NCBI GenBank assembly: GCA_934373635.1
Contig: CAKROZ010000002.1
Coordinates: 164,224-228,223 of the forward strand
Length of the DNA: 64,000 bases
Direction of reading: 5' to 3'
Source: an uncultured Eubacteriales bacterium
GTDB lineage: Bacteria > Bacillota > Clostridia > Oscillospirales > CAG-272
The notes beneath the pieces are model-generated. The model was not told the origin of the DNA, did no database searches, and saw only the letters and a list, made by a program, of their open reading frames with translations. Numbering within the stretch: position 1 is the first letter of the stretch; every line of letters begins with the position of its first letter. Shown one piece after another: positions 63,891 through 64,000 of the stretch. Both the position numbers and the translations under genes were made by a program.

Positions 63891-64000
63891 TGATCACGCG
63901 TGAAACGCGTGGTATGCACCGGCCCTTCAAGGGCAAAATGCTTGCAGAGCCTAAAGGCTCATTGAAAAAGTTCGCCAACCGCAAATACTTTTCAGGCAGC
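63891..64000 (+). other. Three small stem-loops at the window edge
   Basis: CACGCGT-GAA-ACGCGTG (63895-63911), GCCCTT-C-AAGGGC (63922-63934) and GAGCC-TAAA-GGCTC (63947-63960) follow directly after the methyltransferase stop codon. No gene is visible in the last 110 bp. It could be the start of a structured RNA, a mobile-element end or 3' processing signals. Confidence 0.4.

Overview
The window looks like chromosome of an uncultured, endospore-forming, anaerobic member of the Clostridia, probably a gut commensal. It carries sporulation genes in classical order (spoIIAA-spoIIAB-sigF) plus sigG and spoIVB. It also has Gram-positive style lipoproteins, a T-box leader on valS, a perfect CIRCE element on groESL, a superoxide reductase with PerR-type boxes, and several polysaccharide/uronate-degradation genes. 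Most of the sequence is G+C rich by eye, with near-consensus sigma-A promoters (17-bp spacers) and strong hairpin terminators. No gene was compared with a database; all names come from reading the proteins and DNA.

Layout. 1-1.4 kb: the start of a glycoside hydrolase family 2-like gene (runs off the edge) behind map. 1.6-4.8 kb: a lipoprotein built almost entirely of 44 Cys/His repeats. 5.2-6.6 kb: an AzgA-type purine permease. 6.9-8.9 kb: groES-groEL. 9.0-10.6 kb: the spoIIA operon. 10.6-12.2 kb: a phage-like regulatory cassette with two small genes divergent from an HTH/S24 repressor and four 19-bp operators between them. 12.5-19.3 kb: a 2267-residue secreted beta-helix-type protein. 19.7-23.4 kb: an unsaturated uronate cluster (GH88 hydrolase, KduD-like dehydrogenase, a KduI isomerase fused to a carbohydrate-binding-like domain). 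23.5-29.3 kb: HAD hydrolase, LRR protein, valS with T-box, thiI. 29.3-33.1 kb: secreted heparinase II/III-like protein and a DUF4358-like lipoprotein.

33.4-40.9 kb is an A+T-richer island of foreign character. It holds a recombinase remnant, a candidate non-coding RNA of about 440 nt, a potassium module (ktrB-ktrA-kdpD-like-kdpE) with a KdpE-like operator, and two broken Fic genes. 40.9-44.0 kb: ruvX, a PTS-IIC-like membrane protein and pncB. 44.1-47.2 kb: a PPIase-like lipoprotein, an unknown partner gene and spoIVB. 47.5-50.4 kb: a chimeric lipoprotein (collagen-like, LRR, Cys/His motif, solute-binding-like). 50.6-56.3 kb: an XRE regulator, sigG, an apt-like phosphoribosyltransferase, a Gfo/Idh/MocA oxidoreductase and an APC permease. 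56.6-57.1 kb: three tRNAs (Val, Ala, Ala). 57.3 kb: superoxide reductase. 57.9-60.9 kb: GNAT, GH78 rhamnosidase-like and histidine phosphatase genes. 61.3 kb: tRNA-Glu. 61.6-63.9 kb: an AraC regulator and an RlmD-type rRNA methyltransferase; the window ends in three small stem-loops.

Working together: the heparinase-like protein, GH88, KduI and KduD suggest breakdown of uronate-containing polysaccharides (glycosaminoglycan or pectin type). GH78 and GH2 add rhamnose and other sugars. Several large exported proteins of unknown role may bind host or dietary surfaces. The most unusual items are the 44-repeat Cys/His lipoprotein, the chimeric LRR/collagen/solute-binding lipoprotein, the island's candidate structured RNA, the KduI fusion that keeps its own internal ribosome-binding site, and a tandemly duplicated terminator half downstream of groEL.
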